Assembly: GCF_932294415.1 (NCBI RefSeq)
Contig: NC_065537.1
Coordinates: 69,569,761-69,633,760, forward strand
Reading direction: 5' to 3'
DNA: 64,000 nt
Source of the DNA: Quercus robur
Lineage: Eukaryota > Streptophyta > Magnoliopsida > Fagales > Fagaceae
Shown: in pieces, positions 1 to 11,534 of the stretch
How positions within the stretch are numbered: position 1 is the first letter of the stretch
Layout: each line of letters opens with the position of its first letter
Made by a program: the position numbers and the translations under genes
The notes under the pieces: model-generated
Databases searched by the model: none
What the model was told of the DNA's origin: nothing
The model's input: only the letters and a program-made list of their open reading frames with translations

Positions 1-194
1 TAAAAATCCAAATAAAAGGCTTGAAGCCTAGCTTGACTATTCTATAGCAAGGACCTATTCCCAACCACAAACAATGTGCATTAATTAACAATATACAAAG
101 CACATCACTTTTGAATGGAGTAGCAAGTCACATGAATTTATTTTGGCTACCAAAACAAAGAACAAGCCATAATAAACAATATTATGGCCAGGTG

Positions 195-1964
195 GTAGCT
201 GACTTCATTGCTGAGTTCACTAACATAGAAGGCCAGGGGGCAAAAAAAGTCCTGCAGTGGAGCATCCACACAGACGGATCCTCCAATAAGCAAGCAGGCG
301 AAGCTGGTGTGATACTTCATAGCTTGGAAGGAGATAAGATCGAATGCTTGGTCCGCTTGGATTTCCCTATGACTAATAATGAAGCAGAATATGAAGTGCT
401 AATAGTAGGACTGGACCTCGCCAAGGTCGCGGGAGTTGAAAATTTAGTCATCTGCTGCAATTCCCAAGTAGTAACAAGTTAGGTCAACGAGGAATACGAC
501 TGAAAGAATGAACGAATGAAGAAGTACTTGGAGCAAGTGAAGGATCGGGTTAACAACCTCCAAGCAAAATTATTTTAAATCCCAAGGGAGGAGAATGAGC
601 ACGCTGACCGACTCGCTAAGGTTGCGTCAGTAGAGCACATGGTCATCCCCAGTCAGGCACTATCATTCGTTCAAAATTCACCACTAATAGAAAGCATCAA
701 TTTGTAGGAGGTAGGAATAGTAAACAATTGGACAACACCAATAACCTCTTACTTAAAGGATGGCGTGTTGCCAAATGGCAAGGAGGCTGCTAGGAAGTTG
801 AAGGTTCAAGCTGCCTGCTTCGTCCTAATTAAAGACATCCTTTACAAAAGAGGCTTTTCTCGACCATACCTAAGATGTCTTGTCCCCAAGGAGGTAGACT
901 ATGTCATGAGGGAAGTCCTTGAGGGAGTCTGTGGAAACCACTCTGGGTCACGGTCGTTAGTACATAAGTTAGTCCGAGTAGGATACAACTAACCGACCAT
1001 GCAGAAAGATGCCAATGCATATATCAAAGCTTGTGACAAGTGTCAAAGATTTGGCAACCTCATCAAGCAACCAACAGAGGAACTTAGCCTAATGATGGCC
1101 CCATGGCCATTCGCACAATGGGGATTGGATATAATGGGTCCATTCCCAACAACAACCAGATAATTGAAATTCCTAATAGTCGGTATAGACTACTTCACAA
1201 AGTGGATAGAAGCGGAAGCCCTAGCCAACATCACTGAAAAGAATGTGTGAAACTTTGTGTGGAAGAACATCATCTACAGGTATGGCATACCTAGGGTATT
1301 GGTCTCTGACAATGGGAAGCAGTTCGACAATGATGCATTCTGAGACTTTTGCTCACAACTAGGGATCAAGAACCATTACTCATCACCCGCCCACCCGCAG
1401 GCCAATGGACAAGTTGAGGTCACGAATCGATCCTTACTCAAAATCATCAAGACTTAGCTCAAGGGGGCAAAAGGTATATGGCCAGAGGAGTTGCCAAGCA
1501 TCTTATGGCCATACAAGACAATGGCAAGGACGCCTATAGGAGAAACCCCGTTTCGGTTAGCATACGGAAGCGAGGCAGTTATCCTAGTAGAAGTAGGACT
1601 TGCAAGCTACAGGGTTGGGAACCACGATGAAAGCAAGCACAATGAAGCTATACGCCTGCAACTCAACCTAGTGGACGAAGAAAGAGCGACAGTTGAGCAA
1701 AGATTGGCATGGTACCAGAACCTTATGGCCAAACACCACAATTCCAAGTTCAGACACAAAAACTTCCTGGTAGGAGACCTTTTCCTAAGAAAGTTAATGG
1801 GCGCAACAAGAGACGCCTCCTAAGGAAAGCTAGGACCTAACTGGGAAGGACCGTACAAAATTACATAATGGCATAGGAAGGGAACCTACCACTTAGAGAC
1901 ACTGGACGAGCAGAAGTTGCTTCACCCGTAGAACACAAAGCACCTAAAGAAGTACTATCAGTAG
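195..1964 (+). pseudogene. Degenerate pol: second RNase H and integrase of element 1
   Basis: One reading frame can be followed from the RNase H region to the end of pol. RNase H is seen as ADFIAEF, then IHTDGSS (about 261-290) and NNEAEYE. The expected SDS aspartate is replaced in CCNSQ. A zinc-binding integrase head with RSLVHKLVRVGY follows (about 925-990). The integrase core has [15 protein letters not shown] and AHPQANGQVEV, and the tail has GKLGPNWEGPY. The frame carries in-frame stops at 480, 501, 576, 705, 990, 1161, 1248, 1341, 1455, 1821, 1866 and 1929 but no frameshift that I can see. Several stops replace residues that are Q, R or W in the homologous pol of element 2. The gene is dead. 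The first 190 bases probably derive from the RT/RNase H connection but are too altered to place. Confidence 0.88.
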
Positions 1965-2364
1965 GCCACTAGTAGTGGATGAGCAACGACACTCCTCATT
2001 TCCAATTTTTCTTTCTAGTTTAGTTTTTTATTATCTACGTTTCCTTTTATGCCCAAAGGGCAAGTTTTTTATTATTATTTCAAAAGAAAAATTCCTACGC
2101 ATGAATTACCATTATAATAAGAGGAGTTATTCAGAATCACTGCATGTTATATTCCTACAGATAAGTCCACGAAATGGACGAATTCCAACTAAATATAAGG
2201 TCCATATATTGGACGGGTTCAACAATAAGTTGAATTACATGACGTCCATAGGTGGACGAACCATCCTAAAAGGATAATAAATATAAGGTCCATATGGGGG
2301 ACGGGTTCAACAATAAGTTGAATAACATTACGTCCATAAGTGGACAGACAGATCCTAAAGGATA

Positions 2365-2369
2365 ATAAG
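2365..2369. repeat. Target site duplication of element 2 (left copy)
   Basis: ATAAG directly precedes the left LTR of element 2, and an identical ATAAG follows the right LTR at 12012-12016. Five-base duplications are normal for Ty3/gypsy integrases. The perfect match shows that the two LTRs belong to one insertion. Confidence 0.92.
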
Positions 2370-2846
2370 TGATGGAACACAAATCCGTCAGTGAGTGAGC
2401 AGATGGAATCACTCGTGGAATGTGATGGTTTGCTCGACGAGGGACACCGGTGTGGCGCCTGCCACAAAGTCTTCGATGCCAAAGTTAGGATCACAGTTAA
2501 ACACAATAAAGAAATAAAAGATAGTTTCAGAGTATTTTTGCATCTGTCTGCTTCTGTTGGTTGTGTGAAAGTTTTATACCTGAGGCCATAAGGGCTAGCC
2601 GTTGAGGCTGTTAATGCTTTCTTTTGTAACGCACCTGGCCAGTAATGAGACTTTTAATAGGCCCTCCAACGGTCTTCTTGGTCGATTTGGTAACTGCTCA
2701 GATCATTGATTGATCGCATTGAATAACTCTCTGCCTTCGTCAGTGATGATGGCTTCCTTCGTTGTTGCTGATCACTTCGTCATGGATGATTCTCCCGTCA
2801 GTAATGTTATCTTCGTCAGCGGGATGTAGAGTCGTCATTCCCGTCA
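2370..2846 (-). repeat. 3' LTR of element 2
   Basis: The LTR begins TGACGGGAATG and ends TTCCATCA in element orientation, so it has TG...CA ends. It is collinear with 11535-12011. The differences I see are at about 2472, 2704, 2765, 2783 and 2792. A TATAAAA-like box lies near 2572-2578 on the minus strand, as in the other copy. Confidence 0.93.
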
Positions 2847-2859
2847 GTTGCCCCCCAGG
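2847..2859 (-). other. Polypurine tract of element 2
   Basis: On the minus strand the sequence CCTGGGGGGCAAC immediately precedes the 3' LTR start TGACGGG. A G-rich purine run abutting the 3' LTR is the expected plus-strand primer site for reverse transcription. The comparable spot in element 1 (about 16328-16338) also ends in GGGGGCAAC. Confidence 0.8.
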
Positions 2860-3560
2860 TTCTGGGGTCGTCGGTGACCCGTCATGACGATCACAGAAGA
2901 TGAAAAGTTTTTCTTGTGACTCTTGGGGTTCTGTTCTGCCTTTAATGCTTAGTGGCGGCGCTACACGCAATCATGGCCACGTGGCGCTTGATGGTCTGTG
3001 GAATTAATGGCATGAGCCCTTGGGTTTCCCGCTGGTTTTTCAATCGTTTTTGGCCCACATTTAAAACTTCTCCTTTTCAACTTTTCGTTTATTTCTCAGA
3101 GAGCAAAAGCAAACCAATTTTTTAGTGATACTCTGAATATTTTGAGGCTTCCTTTCTTCTCCGATTTGCCTTGCGCTGCTTCTGTCGTTCCGCCATTGGA
3201 GGTACGTTCTTCTTTCCTTTTTCTTTCTTCTTTTTCTTCTTTTACTGTATAATTTCTGATTTGCTATTCCCTTTTCGCTTCTATTCTGGTGTTGGCTTTT
3301 GTTTTTCTTTTGGGGTTTCAGTTTCGTACCTTGTTTTCCTTTTGATTTCTGTATTTTCCATGGTTGATAGCTTAGAGGTTAGGATAGCTTGCCCGTCGAT
3401 CTCCTTCCTTTTTGCGCGTCTAGGGGGGTCTTTGGGTACTTACCCTTTTTTAGAAAATTTTGTGTACGAAGGCAATAGTCTGAGCGTCGTTTTGAGTGAT
3501 TTGTTGCCGTTGCTCCGTCAATCGCTAAATTGGTTTGAGGGTTTAGGAGGGAGAAGATTA
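2860..3560 (+). promoter_or_regulatory. Leader region of the antisense gene of element 2
   Basis: This stretch lies between the polypurine tract and the chosen start codon. It has a pyrimidine-rich part around 3055-3130 with a TATA-like TTTAAAA near 3060. A splice-donor-like GGAG/GTACGT lies at about 3198-3205, so a leader intron is possible. The frame of exon 1 is open from 3171, but the translation there is rich in Phe and looks like a T-rich leader. No promoter can be proven from sequence alone. Confidence 0.35.
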
Positions 3561-5567
3561 ATGTCTGAGGTTAGGTCTAGTGACCTCGAGACTGGGCTAT
3601 CGTCCAGTGGTGGCTCGGCTGAAGGAGATACCGCCGTCTCTGGTTCTCGAGAGGTTAGGGCTTTTTATGCCCTTAGCGAGATTTGTGGTCTGGATGACGA
3701 GACCGTGAATAGATTTAAGGATAGGTTTCAATTTCCGTCTAGGGTTCGTGTTCGTCGTCCTAGGGAAGAAGATAGGGCTTGTCACTTCTTTCCAGGCGAA
3801 ATATGCTTTTATGAGTCAGCCTTCACCTGTGGGCTTAGGTTCCCCGTCCACCCGTTCCTGATGGAACTTTTAGATCATTTTGGCATAGCCCCTGGACAGC
3901 TCATGCCAAACTCGTGGAGGATCGTCATCAACTGTATGCAAATATGGTTGGCCTCCAACGGGGATATGATCAGGATAGGTGAGCTCACCTACCTATATCG
4001 TTTGAAAGAGTCTAAAGAGTGGGGGTATTACGAATTAGTCCCTTGGGAGAGAAAGATTAGGATCGTCAAGGGATTGCCCTCGTCATTCAGGTATTGGAAG
4101 TCGCGCTTTTTCTTTGTGTCTGGGGACGACTTCGAGACCCAATCTAGCAGTGATTGGGGTGATATCCCGAGGTTGCTCCGTCGGTGGGGAACCCCGACCT
4201 TAGGTGCGTCAGTATTTCTCCCCGTTGTTTCAATCTTGCCAATTTTGAAGTTCTGGTCTTGCTGACTTCTTTGTTTCTTTTTTTGGTATAGTTAAGAGAC
4301 GGCCTGGGCTGAAGAGACGATATAAGGAACGCATAGAGACCGCCATCGGGTACGCTGAGACGATTGAGAGCTGGGACGAGCTGGTTGACCCTCGATCTCT
4401 TGCGTTTTACAACCTTGGTCCTGACCCATCTCCTTTCGTTCTTCGTCAGCTTGGCATTGAAGGAAAAAAGAGTAAGTTTTAACTTCGTCAATGCTGATTC
4501 CCCTTATGTATAACTTCGTCAATGCTGATTCCCCTTATGTATACTTAAGCAATTTTTTGACACACTTTCTTCTTGCAGAGATGACGACAAAGTTCAACAA
4601 GGACATGTATGCAAAGATGAGGTCAAAGAAGGACGAACCCCTGTCCAATTTGGGAAAGAAGACTGTGCGAGTCACCGGGAAGGGTCCTGCTTCCATCCCG
4701 CTCAGCATCGTTCCTTCAATAGCTTTTGAGACGACGAGGACTGCCTCCCCGGCCGTTTCAATAGAAGAGATCCCTACTCCCGGCTCCAAAAGGCCGCGTG
4801 TGTCTGGCAAAGGGAAGGAGAAGACGGGTACTCGTTCATCCACAATATGGGATGACGAGTCTCTAGCCGTAGAAAGAGCTCACGAGGTCGTTACTTCATC
4901 GGACTTGAAGGCTCTTTCTGACCTATCCTTAAACGATGTGGCCTCTCGTCACGTCCACAAACTCGTCCAGGTGCGGGGTTCTTCTCTCTTTATCATTTTT
5001 TTTTTTTTTTTTTTTTATAGACGACTTCATAATTCCCTCCAGGTGTTGGGAGAGAGTATCCATATCACTGCTGAGTATCTCACTCAAGGGGCCAAGGTGG
5101 CATCTTTGGCAACTCGGATGGAGGCTCTGGAGAAGGAGAACTCTGACCTGAGGACGAACCTGATCACTTCTATGGACGAGGCAACAACGTTGAAGGAGAA
5201 GGTCAAGGTGTTGGAGGACGACCTCAGAGTTGAGCGCGGGTTGACTCTTGAGAAGGACGAGCAGCTTCTGGCAGCCAAGGAGAAACTGGTGACCATCGCT
5301 GCTCGATCTGTGGAGGCTTTCCAGACCACTGACGAGTACAACACCGTGCTCTTCAGTTGGTATTTTAAAGGTTTTGAGCTTCTCCGGAGGTACATGATCA
5401 AGCATCCTTCTGGAGTCAACCTGGAGAGCCTGGATTTGGAGGAAGTGGACAAGGAGATGGCTCTGGAGGAGGCGGCTTCGTCTTCTGCTCCTGGTGATGA
5501 TGCTCCCGATGATGCTCCCGAGCCTGTTGCTGACGTGCCGGCCAGTGAAGGCACAGCTGATGCTTGA
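3561..5567 (+). CDS. Spliced antisense gene of element 2 (putative gypsy-type transposon domain plus coiled coil)
   Basis: This gene runs opposite to gag-pol. I model four exons: 3561-4203, 4292-4471, 4579-4970 and 5043-5567. Introns are 4204-4291, 4472-4578 and 4971-5042, all GT..AG, with phases that join into one open frame. Exon 1 holds the domain known in plant Tat elements as putative gypsy type transposon (Pfam PF04195 by memory), with CGLRFPVHPF, LLDHFGIAPGQLMPNSWRI and a WKSRFFFV region. Exon 3 is basic and Ser/Thr-rich (KRPRVSGKGKEK). Exon 4 is a long Glu/Lys/Leu coiled coil (about 5100-5300) followed by an acidic Ala/Pro/Asp tail ending at a TGA. The start at 3561 (MSEVRSSD) is chosen because it resembles the start in element 1; the frame is open back to 3171. 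Its function is unknown. It is conserved as an open frame, which suggests selection. Confidence 0.72.
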
Positions 5568-5824
5568 CTCTTCATACTTAGAAGAATTTTTTGTTTTGTT
5601 GTGGGTGCCCGTCTTGTTTTGGGCCTTTCTTTATGTAAATTTAATTTCAAAACAATTTGCTTTATTTTGAAAACAATGATATTGGCCCAGTGTTTATGGG
5701 CTGGAATGAAGCGTACTTACTTTTCTTCTGGCTGGTTTACATCCGTCCGTACTTTTTGTGCTTTGTTAATTAGTTGTTGATTTAATGCACTATGCTCTTC
5801 CGTGAACTGACTTCTGCTATTTGA

Positions 5825-6190
5825 CTTACGTCCGTCCAGGCGGACTCTTGTCACTTGGTCTTTTAACCTCATTATTAGGGTCGTCAGTAACTTACATCCG
5901 TCAAGGCGGAATCTTATTACTTAGTCTTTTAACCATAGTATTATGGTCGTCGGTAACTTACATCCGTCAAGGCGGAATCTTGTTACTTAGTTTTTAACCA
6001 TAGTATTATGGTCGTCGGTAACTTACATCCGTCAAGGCGGAATCTTGTTACTTAGTCTTTTAACCATAGTATTATGGTCGTCGGTAACTTACATCCGTCA
6101 AGGCGGAATCTTGTTACTTAGTCTTTTAACCATAGTATTATGGTCGTCAGTAACTTACATCCGTCAAGGCGGAATCTTGTTACTTAATGA
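5825..6190. repeat. 66-bp tandem repeat array between pol and the antisense gene
   Basis: Units begin at about 5825, 5891, 5957, 6022, 6088 and 6154, each with 'cttacatccgtcaaggcgga'. The spacing is 66 bp, once 65 bp because one T is missing. Inner units are nearly identical, while the first is more diverged. The array lies between the ends of two convergent genes: the antisense gene ends at 5567, and pol on the other strand ends at 6289. Tat elements are known to carry variable satellite-like arrays in this 3' untranslated region. Confidence 0.92.
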
Positions 6191-6288
6191 TTTATAGGCC
6201 TCATGGTCGACCTGTACTGCCTGCGCAAAAACATTGAATGAATAATACTTTTATTAACTTCAGTAACGAGTGCATTCGTGTGTTACAT

Positions 6289-9200
6289 TTACTCATGGTA
6301 TTTCTTTAAATGCTCAATGTTCCAAGGACGAGGGAGTTTTCGTCCGTCCATAGTTTCCAGATGGTAACTCCCTTGCCTAGAGTAATGAACGATGCGATAT
6401 GGCCCTTCCCATGTAGGGCCCAGCTTCCCTTGAGTATGGTCTTTAGTAGCTATAGTGACTTTGCGAAGGACGAGGTCCCCTATGGCCAGACGCCTGAGTT
6501 TGACCCTCTTATTGTAATACTCGGCCATTTTCTTTTGATACTTTGTCATTCTACTGGACGCATTGTCTCTTATTTCATCCAAGCAGTCCAGGTTGAACCG
6601 CAGTCCCTCGTCATTGAGTCCCTCTCTGAAAGCTCCTCGCCTGATGCTTGTTACTCCAACTTCTACTGGGATCACTGCTTCTGAGCCGTAGGTAAGTCTG
6701 AAGGGTGTCTCTCCTGTCGGGGTTCTGGTTGTAGTCCTGTATGCCCACAAGACACTAGGCAGTTCTTCTGGCCAGGCACCTTTTGCTTCGTCCAGCTTGG
6801 TTTTGATTATCTTGAGCAACGTCCTGTTTGTTACTTCCGTCTGTCCATTTGCCTGGGGGTGTCCCGGGGATGGGAACTGATTCTTGATCCCGAGGTCCGA
6901 GCAGAACTCTCTGAAGCCTTGGCTATCGAACTGCTTCCCATTATCAGATATGATCGTCAAAGGGATCCCGAACCTGCAGATAATGTTTTTCCACACGAAG
7001 CTCCGGATCCGAGCCTCAGTGATGGTTGCTAGGGCCTCTGCTTCAACCCATTTTGTGAAATAGTCAATAGCAACTAGAAGGAATTTTACCTGACCTTTAC
7101 CTTGGGGCAGAGGACCGACGATGTCGATTCCCCATTGCGCGAATGGCCATGGGGAGGATATGGTCGTCATCTTCTCTGCTGGAAGCCGTTGTACATTCCC
7201 GTACCGCTGGCATCTGTTGCATCTTCTGACGAGGTTAGCAGCATCCCCCTGCATGGTTGGCCAAAAGTACCCCGCTCTTATTACCTTGTTTACTAGGGAT
7301 CTGGGGCCGGCATGGTCGCCACAGACTCCTCCGTGTACTTCTTCTAGGATGTATTTGGCCTCGTCCTCGTCGACGCACTTCAGGTAGGGCATAGAGAAGC
7401 CTCTCTTGTACAAGACGTCATTTAGGATCGTGAACCTAGCCGCTCTCTTTCTGACCTTTCTGGCTTCGTCAGTATTCTGAGGTAAGTGTCCGTCTCGGAG
7501 GAAGGATATTAAGGGCGTCATCCAGGTGTTTGTGCTCTGGGTGGTGAGCACTGCCACCTCTTCAATACTTGGGCATTTCTGAATTTCTATTGCCACGTCT
7601 GTGCTTGTCATTCCTGCTTCTGACGACGCTAGTTTCGACACTTCGTCAGCTTCAATATTCTGGTTTCTTGGTATCTGGACGAAATCCACTGTGTCGAACT
7701 CCTGAGTTAATTGCCTCGTCAGTTTAAGGTATTTCTGCATCCTTTCCTCCTTTGCCTCGTACTCTCCACTGATCTGCCCGATTACCAGCTTTGAATCACT
7801 CTGGACCAGCAAATTTTTGGCACCAAGAGCTTTTCCAAGCCTCAAGCCCGTCAATATTCCTTCATATTCGGCTTCATTATTGGTGGCTGGGAATTCCAGT
7901 TGAACTCCATACTTCATCACTTCTCCGTCGGGGGTAGTTATGACGACCCCTACTCCCCCCCTCTTTTGGGCCGACGAACCATCTGTCTGTATTGTCCATT
8001 TATCAACTTCGTCTGTAGTTCCTTCTTCGTCTGGAAGAGTGAATTCGGCGATGAAGTCAGCCAGAGCTTGTGCCTTGATGGCTGCTCTTGGATGGTACTC
8101 GATGTCAAATTGGCTGAGTTCTATTGCCCATTGGACCATTCTCCCTGCTGCTTCTGGTCTGTTCATGGATTTCTTAATTGGCTGATCCGTCATCACAAGG
8201 ATAGGATTTGACTGGAAATACGGCCTGAGCTTGCGCGAGACTACTATAAGCGCGAACGCAATCTTTTCAATCCTTAGGTATCTGAACTCAGCTCCTTGAA
8301 AGGCCTGACTGACGTAGTACACCGGGAGTTGCTTTTTGCCTTCTTTTCTAATCAAGGCTGCGCTGACTGCCGAGGCTGACACCGCCAGGTACAGGTACAG
8401 GTTCTCCCCTCCTTTGGACGGGCTCAGGAGAGGTGGACTGCTCAGATATCGCTTCAGCTCTTGGAACGCTGCTTCGCATTCGTCGGTCCAAACGAAAGCT
8501 TGCTTGAGGGTTTTGAAAAAGGGCAGGCATTTGTCTGTGGCCCTAGAGACGAACCTATTTAGAGCTGCTATCCTTCCTGTAAGTTTTTGTACATCCTTGA
8601 CGGTCTTGGGTGGGGCCATGTCAATGATAGCTTGTACTTTTTCTGGATTGGCTTCTATTCCTCTCTGGGACACCATGAATCCCAAGAATTTTCCCGAGGC
8701 TACCCCAAAAACACATTTGTTTGGATTCAACTTCATCTGGTGTTTTCTCAGGGTTGCGAAAGTCTCCTCCAGTTCGTTCAGATGTGCAAGCTCTTCCTTA
8801 CTCTTGACGAGCATATCGTCTACGTATACCTCCATGTTTCTGCCAATTTGTTGGTTGAACATTTTGTTTACCATCCTCTGATATGTAGCTCCAGCATTTT
8901 TCAACCCAAAAGGCATCACCTTGTAACAATAAAGTCCCTGGCTGGTGATGAAGGCGGTCTTCTCCTGGTCTTCTTCAGCCATCTTTATCTGGTTGTACCC
9001 TGAGAAGGCGTCCATGAACGTCAACAACTTGTGTCCAGCGGTAGAGTCCACGAGCTGGTCTATCCTTGGTAGAGGGAAGCTGTCCTTTGGGCATGCTTTA
9101 TTCAGGTCAGTGAAGTCTACACACATTCTCCACTTTCCATTTGGTTTCTTTACCAGGACGACGTTGGCGAGCCATTCTGGGTAGTATACCTCCCGGATGA

Positions 9201-9411
9201 ACCCAGCCGTCAAGAGTTTGGTTACCTCTTCTGCTACTGCCTGATCTCGCTCTGGAGCGAAAGTTCTTCGTCGTTGCTGAACGGGCTTCCTGTTGGCGTC
9301 CACATTCAGTCTATGCTGGATGATCTCTAGAGATATGCCTGGCATGTCCTCGTGACTCCATGCAAAGACATCAAGATTCCCTTTAAGGAACTTTATGAGT
9401 CTCGCTCTCAT
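6289..9411 (-). CDS. Pol ORF of element 2: RT, RNase H, second RNase H, integrase
   Basis: This is an uninterrupted 1040-codon ORF. Reverse transcriptase motifs are [23 protein letters not shown] and the active-site YVDDMLVKS (about residues 125-205). A first RNase H-like region follows (about 300-455, [20 protein letters not shown]). A second RNase H has [18 protein letters not shown] and VQSDSKLV (about 470-600). Integrase has the HHCC head ([13 protein letters not shown] to CNRCQRYG), then core aspartates in GIDIVGP and ISDNGKQF. The glutamate of GQTEV lies 35 residues after the second Asp, the normal D,D(35)E spacing. A GPY-like tail ([10 protein letters not shown]) ends the protein. All catalytic residues are present. 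It starts inside the end of the gag ORF in another frame. Confidence 0.93.
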   Translation of the reverse strand: MRARLIKFLKGNLDVFAWSHEDMPGISLEIIQHRLNVDANRKPVQQRRRTFAPERDQAVAEEVTKLLTAGFIREVYYPEWLANVVLVKKPNGKWRMCVDFTDLNKACPKDSFPLPRIDQLVDSTAGHKLLTFMDAFSGYNQIKMAEEDQEKTAFITSQGLYCYKVMPFGLKNAGATYQRMVNKMFNQQIGRNMEVYVDDMLVKSKEELAHLNELEETFATLRKHQMKLNPNKCVFGVASGKFLGFMVSQRGIEANPEKVQAIIDMAPPKTVKDVQKLTGRIAALNRFVSRATDKCLPFFKTLKQAFVWTDECEAAFQELKRYLSSPPLLSPSKGGENLYLYLAVSASAVSAALIRKEGKKQLPVYYVSQAFQGAEFRYLRIEKIAFALIVVSRKLRPYFQSNPILVMTDQPIKKSMNRPEAAGRMVQWAIELSQFDIEYHPRAAIKAQALADFIAEFTLPDEEGTTDEVDKWTIQTDGSSAQKRGGVGVVITTPDGEVMKYGVQLEFPATNNEAEYEGILTGLRLGKALGAKNLLVQSDSKLVIGQISGEYEAKEERMQKYLKLTRQLTQEFDTVDFVQIPRNQNIEADEVSKLASSEAGMTSTDVAIEIQKCPSIEEVAVLTTQSTNTWMTPLISFLRDGHLPQNTDEARKVRKRAARFTILNDVLYKRGFSMPYLKCVDEDEAKYILEEVHGGVCGDHAGPRSLVNKVIRAGYFWPTMQGDAANLVRRCNRCQRYGNVQRLPAEKMTTISSPWPFAQWGIDIVGPLPQGKGQVKFLLVAIDYFTKWVEAEALATITEARIRSFVWKNIICRFGIPLTIISDNGKQFDSQGFREFCSDLGIKNQFPSPGHPQANGQTEVTNRTLLKIIKTKLDEAKGAWPEELPSVLWAYRTTTRTPTGETPFRLTYGSEAVIPVEVGVTSIRRGAFREGLNDEGLRFNLDCLDEIRDNASSRMTKYQKKMAEYYNKRVKLRRLAIGDLVLRKVTIATKDHTQGKLGPTWEGPYRIVHYSRQGSYHLETMDGRKLPRPWNIEHLKKYHE

Positions 9412-11458
9412 CTCTTAGCGTCGTCCCTATCCTGGTCGTCCTGTCCGCATTTCCTTCTACCAACTCCACTGCTTCCAGGATCTCCACTCCGTCTTCCTCT
9501 TTTTCTTCTATCGTCCACGTGTGGTTCTCCTTTCTTGCCAGAACGGCCTGGTAGCACTCCCTTGCCAGGACCTGATCACCCTTCACTTCACCTACACCAT
9601 CGTCTGTTGGGAATTTCACCTTCAAACAGTATGTGGACGTTGCTGCCTTCCACTTGTTTAGGGTAGGCCTCCCAATGATGACATTGTAGGACGAGGGGCA
9701 ATCTACAACCAGGAAATCTACTTGTTTGGTCAGCTGCAACGGATAGGTCCCTGCTGTCACCGTCAGAGTCACTATACCCCTGGGGTAGACCCTGTCTCCA
9801 CTGAAACTGACAAGCGGAGAGTCAAAAGGACGGAGCCTTTTTGGATCTAACTTCAACTGCTGGAAGGCTGGGAGGTAGATGATATCCGCTGAGCTTCCGT
9901 TATCAACAAGGATCCTTCTGGTATTGAACCCTTCTATATTCAGCACTATGACCAGGGGATCGTTGTGAGGCTGTTTCACTCCCCTGGCGTCTCCTTCATT
10001 AAAGGACATATCTTGGTATGTTCGTTGGTACTTGGACGGAGGAATGGCGTGGACGCTGTTTACCTGTCTGTGGTATGCTTTTCTAAGCGATCTGAATGAC
10101 CCTCCTGAGAATGGTCCTCCCGTGATCGTGTTTATTTCCCCGATCACTTTACGTGGAGGTTGGGATATATGGTCGTCATCCCGAGTGAAGGATTCCTTTT
10201 GGGTCCTGTTGTCGTCTCTGAACTTGCTATATTCTCCTTTCTTTACATATTTCTGCAACTTTCCTTTCCGTATTAACTCCTCTATTTGTTCCTTCAGGTC
10301 TCTGCAATCTTCTGTGTTGTGGCCGTGGTCTCTGTGGAACCGGCAATACTTGTTCTTGTCACGTACGTTGGGGGACAAATGTAATGGCCTGGGCCATTTG
10401 AGATAATGCTCGTCCTTGATCTGCGTGAAAATCTTGTCAACAGGCATAACCAAAGGAGTAAATTTTACCTGACGAGGATTTTTTTCATCTCTCCTTCTAT
10501 TCCCGTCACTGTTCCGACGTTTTGGTCTGTCTCTCTTTTGCCCTCTGCGGTCGTCTTCCCTCTTGAACTTATCTCCTAGCCTCTCGGTATCTTTTATGGC
10601 GGCTAGAGCGTCTTCCGCGTTCATGTATTTTTGGGCCTTCAGGAGCATCTCAGCCATTGTCTTCGGGGGGTTTTTGGCAAGAGAGGCTACAAGGTCTCTG
10701 GATTTCAACCCTGCCTTGAAGGTCGTCAGTTGCACTTTGTCATCAGCTTCGTCCACCTCCAAAGTTTCCCGGGTGAATCGCTTGACATATGACCTCAGAG
10801 TCTCCTTCTCTCCCTGTCTTATGGTGAGTAAGTAATCTACTGGTCTCCTTGGGCGTTGTCCCCCTATGAAGTGACGCAGGAAAGCACTACTTAGCTGATC
10901 GAAGTTGTCTATGGACGAGTTTGGCAACTTAGTAAACCACTCTCTTGCAGCTCCTTTGAGAGTCGTAGGGAAGGAACGGCATAATATCTCGTCAGGTGGT
11001 TGTTGAAGGCCCAGAGTCGTCTTAAAGGTATTAAGATGATCCTGAGGGTCCTTGAGTCCGTCGAATGGTTCTAATTGAGGCAGGAGAAACTTTGACGGCA
11101 CGGGGCAATCAAGTACCGCTGCAGTGAAGGGCGAATCTGTAGCCCTTACCATCTTGTCTACACTCCGATCTGTCTTTTCCTTGATAGCGCTCCTTAGTTC
11201 GTCCATCTCTTTCCTCATTTCCCGAAGAAGATCTGAATTCTGTTCGTCCGGAGTAGTTGGTCTCTGGGGGGTTTCCCTCTGTTGGCTATCCCCCTCTCCC
11301 TCCGTGTTACCCTTGGACCGGTTTTCTTCCTGTTGAGCTTGTTGAACCTGCTGGAGCCGCAGCTTCATTTCCTGGTTCTGCCTGGTGAGTTCCTCAATGG
11401 TGGCTGCCAGGGCTTGAACTTGCTGGGCCAAGGCCGTTGAATCTGGGTTGGATTCCAT
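9383..11458 (-). CDS. Gag-protease ORF of element 2
   Basis: This is a 691-codon ORF starting 57 bp after the primer binding site. It has a Gln-rich N-terminal coiled coil (about residues 1-60). A retrotransposon gag domain follows (about 115-270, with [20 protein letters not shown] and [10 protein letters not shown]). Then come a basic Arg/Lys/Asp linker, a zinc-knuckle-like [14 protein letters not shown], and an aspartic protease with the active-site motif VDNGSSADI (about residue 515-525) and VIIGRPTLN. The protein packages the RNA and processes itself. The ORF stops at 9383 in a frame different from pol, overlapping it by 29 bases. Expression of pol would therefore need frameshifting or reinitiation, unless a small indel has split one long ORF. 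Confidence 0.92.
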   Translation of the reverse strand: MESNPDSTALAQQVQALAATIEELTRQNQEMKLRLQQVQQAQQEENRSKGNTEGEGDSQQRETPQRPTTPDEQNSDLLREMRKEMDELRSAIKEKTDRSVDKMVRATDSPFTAAVLDCPVPSKFLLPQLEPFDGLKDPQDHLNTFKTTLGLQQPPDEILCRSFPTTLKGAAREWFTKLPNSSIDNFDQLSSAFLRHFIGGQRPRRPVDYLLTIRQGEKETLRSYVKRFTRETLEVDEADDKVQLTTFKAGLKSRDLVASLAKNPPKTMAEMLLKAQKYMNAEDALAAIKDTERLGDKFKREDDRRGQKRDRPKRRNSDGNRRRDEKNPRQVKFTPLVMPVDKIFTQIKDEHYLKWPRPLHLSPNVRDKNKYCRFHRDHGHNTEDCRDLKEQIEELIRKGKLQKYVKKGEYSKFRDDNRTQKESFTRDDDHISQPPRKVIGEINTITGGPFSGGSFRSLRKAYHRQVNSVHAIPPSKYQRTYQDMSFNEGDARGVKQPHNDPLVIVLNIEGFNTRRILVDNGSSADIIYLPAFQQLKLDPKRLRPFDSPLVSFSGDRVYPRGIVTLTVTAGTYPLQLTKQVDFLVVDCPSSYNVIIGRPTLNKWKAATSTYCLKVKFPTDDGVGEVKGDQVLARECYQAVLARKENHTWTIEEKEEDGVEILEAVELVEGNADRTTRIGTTLRDESETHKVP

Positions 11459-11515
11459 CTGGATATGGTGAATTGATGGAAACTACGTTTTCGAATGTAA
11501 ATCTGAAAACTCGTT

Positions 11516-11531
11516 CCCACAGACGGCGCCA
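11516..11531 (-). other. Primer binding site of element 2
   Basis: On the minus strand TGGCGCCGTCTGTGGG lies three bases after the 5' LTR. The TGGCGCC start is complementary to a tRNA 3' CCA end and is common in plant Tat elements. An almost identical site (TGGCGCCGTCTATGGG) marks the LTR element at 56128. Confidence 0.88.
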
Positions 11532-11534
11532 AAC

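Larger units (their letters stand above)
1..2369 (+). mobile_element. Element 1, left part: decayed Ty3/gypsy Tat-type retrotransposon
   Basis: This is the 3' half of an LTR retrotransposon whose 5' LTR, gag and RT lie outside the window. The pol remnant ends at 1964. It is followed by a non-coding tail of short repeats (about 2165-2369) built on 'taaggtccatat', 'aacaagttgaatta' and 'gtccataagtggac'. The same repeats resume at 12012, so the element was split by element 2, whose target duplication ATAAG sits at 2365-2369 and 12012-12016. The Tat assignment rests on the extra RNase H between the RT and integrase regions and on the antisense gene downstream. That lineage is known for both features. 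The nesting order follows directly from the sequence. Confidence 0.88.

Noticed and set aside
2391..2591. ORF within the LTR, repeated at 11556
   Set aside because: Identical in both LTRs because the LTRs are identical; no known protein and no start context.
4929..5650. Long minus-strand ORFs
   Set aside because: They mirror the coiled-coil exon of the antisense gene on the opposite strand; codon-pattern shadows.
5825..6190. Regular repeats that could suggest a CRISPR array
   Set aside because: Units are contiguous 66-bp copies without unique spacers and lie in a plant retrotransposon; a satellite-like array explains them.
6310..9003. Many plus-strand ORFs over pol
   Set aside because: Shadows of the pol ORF on the minus strand; no domains.
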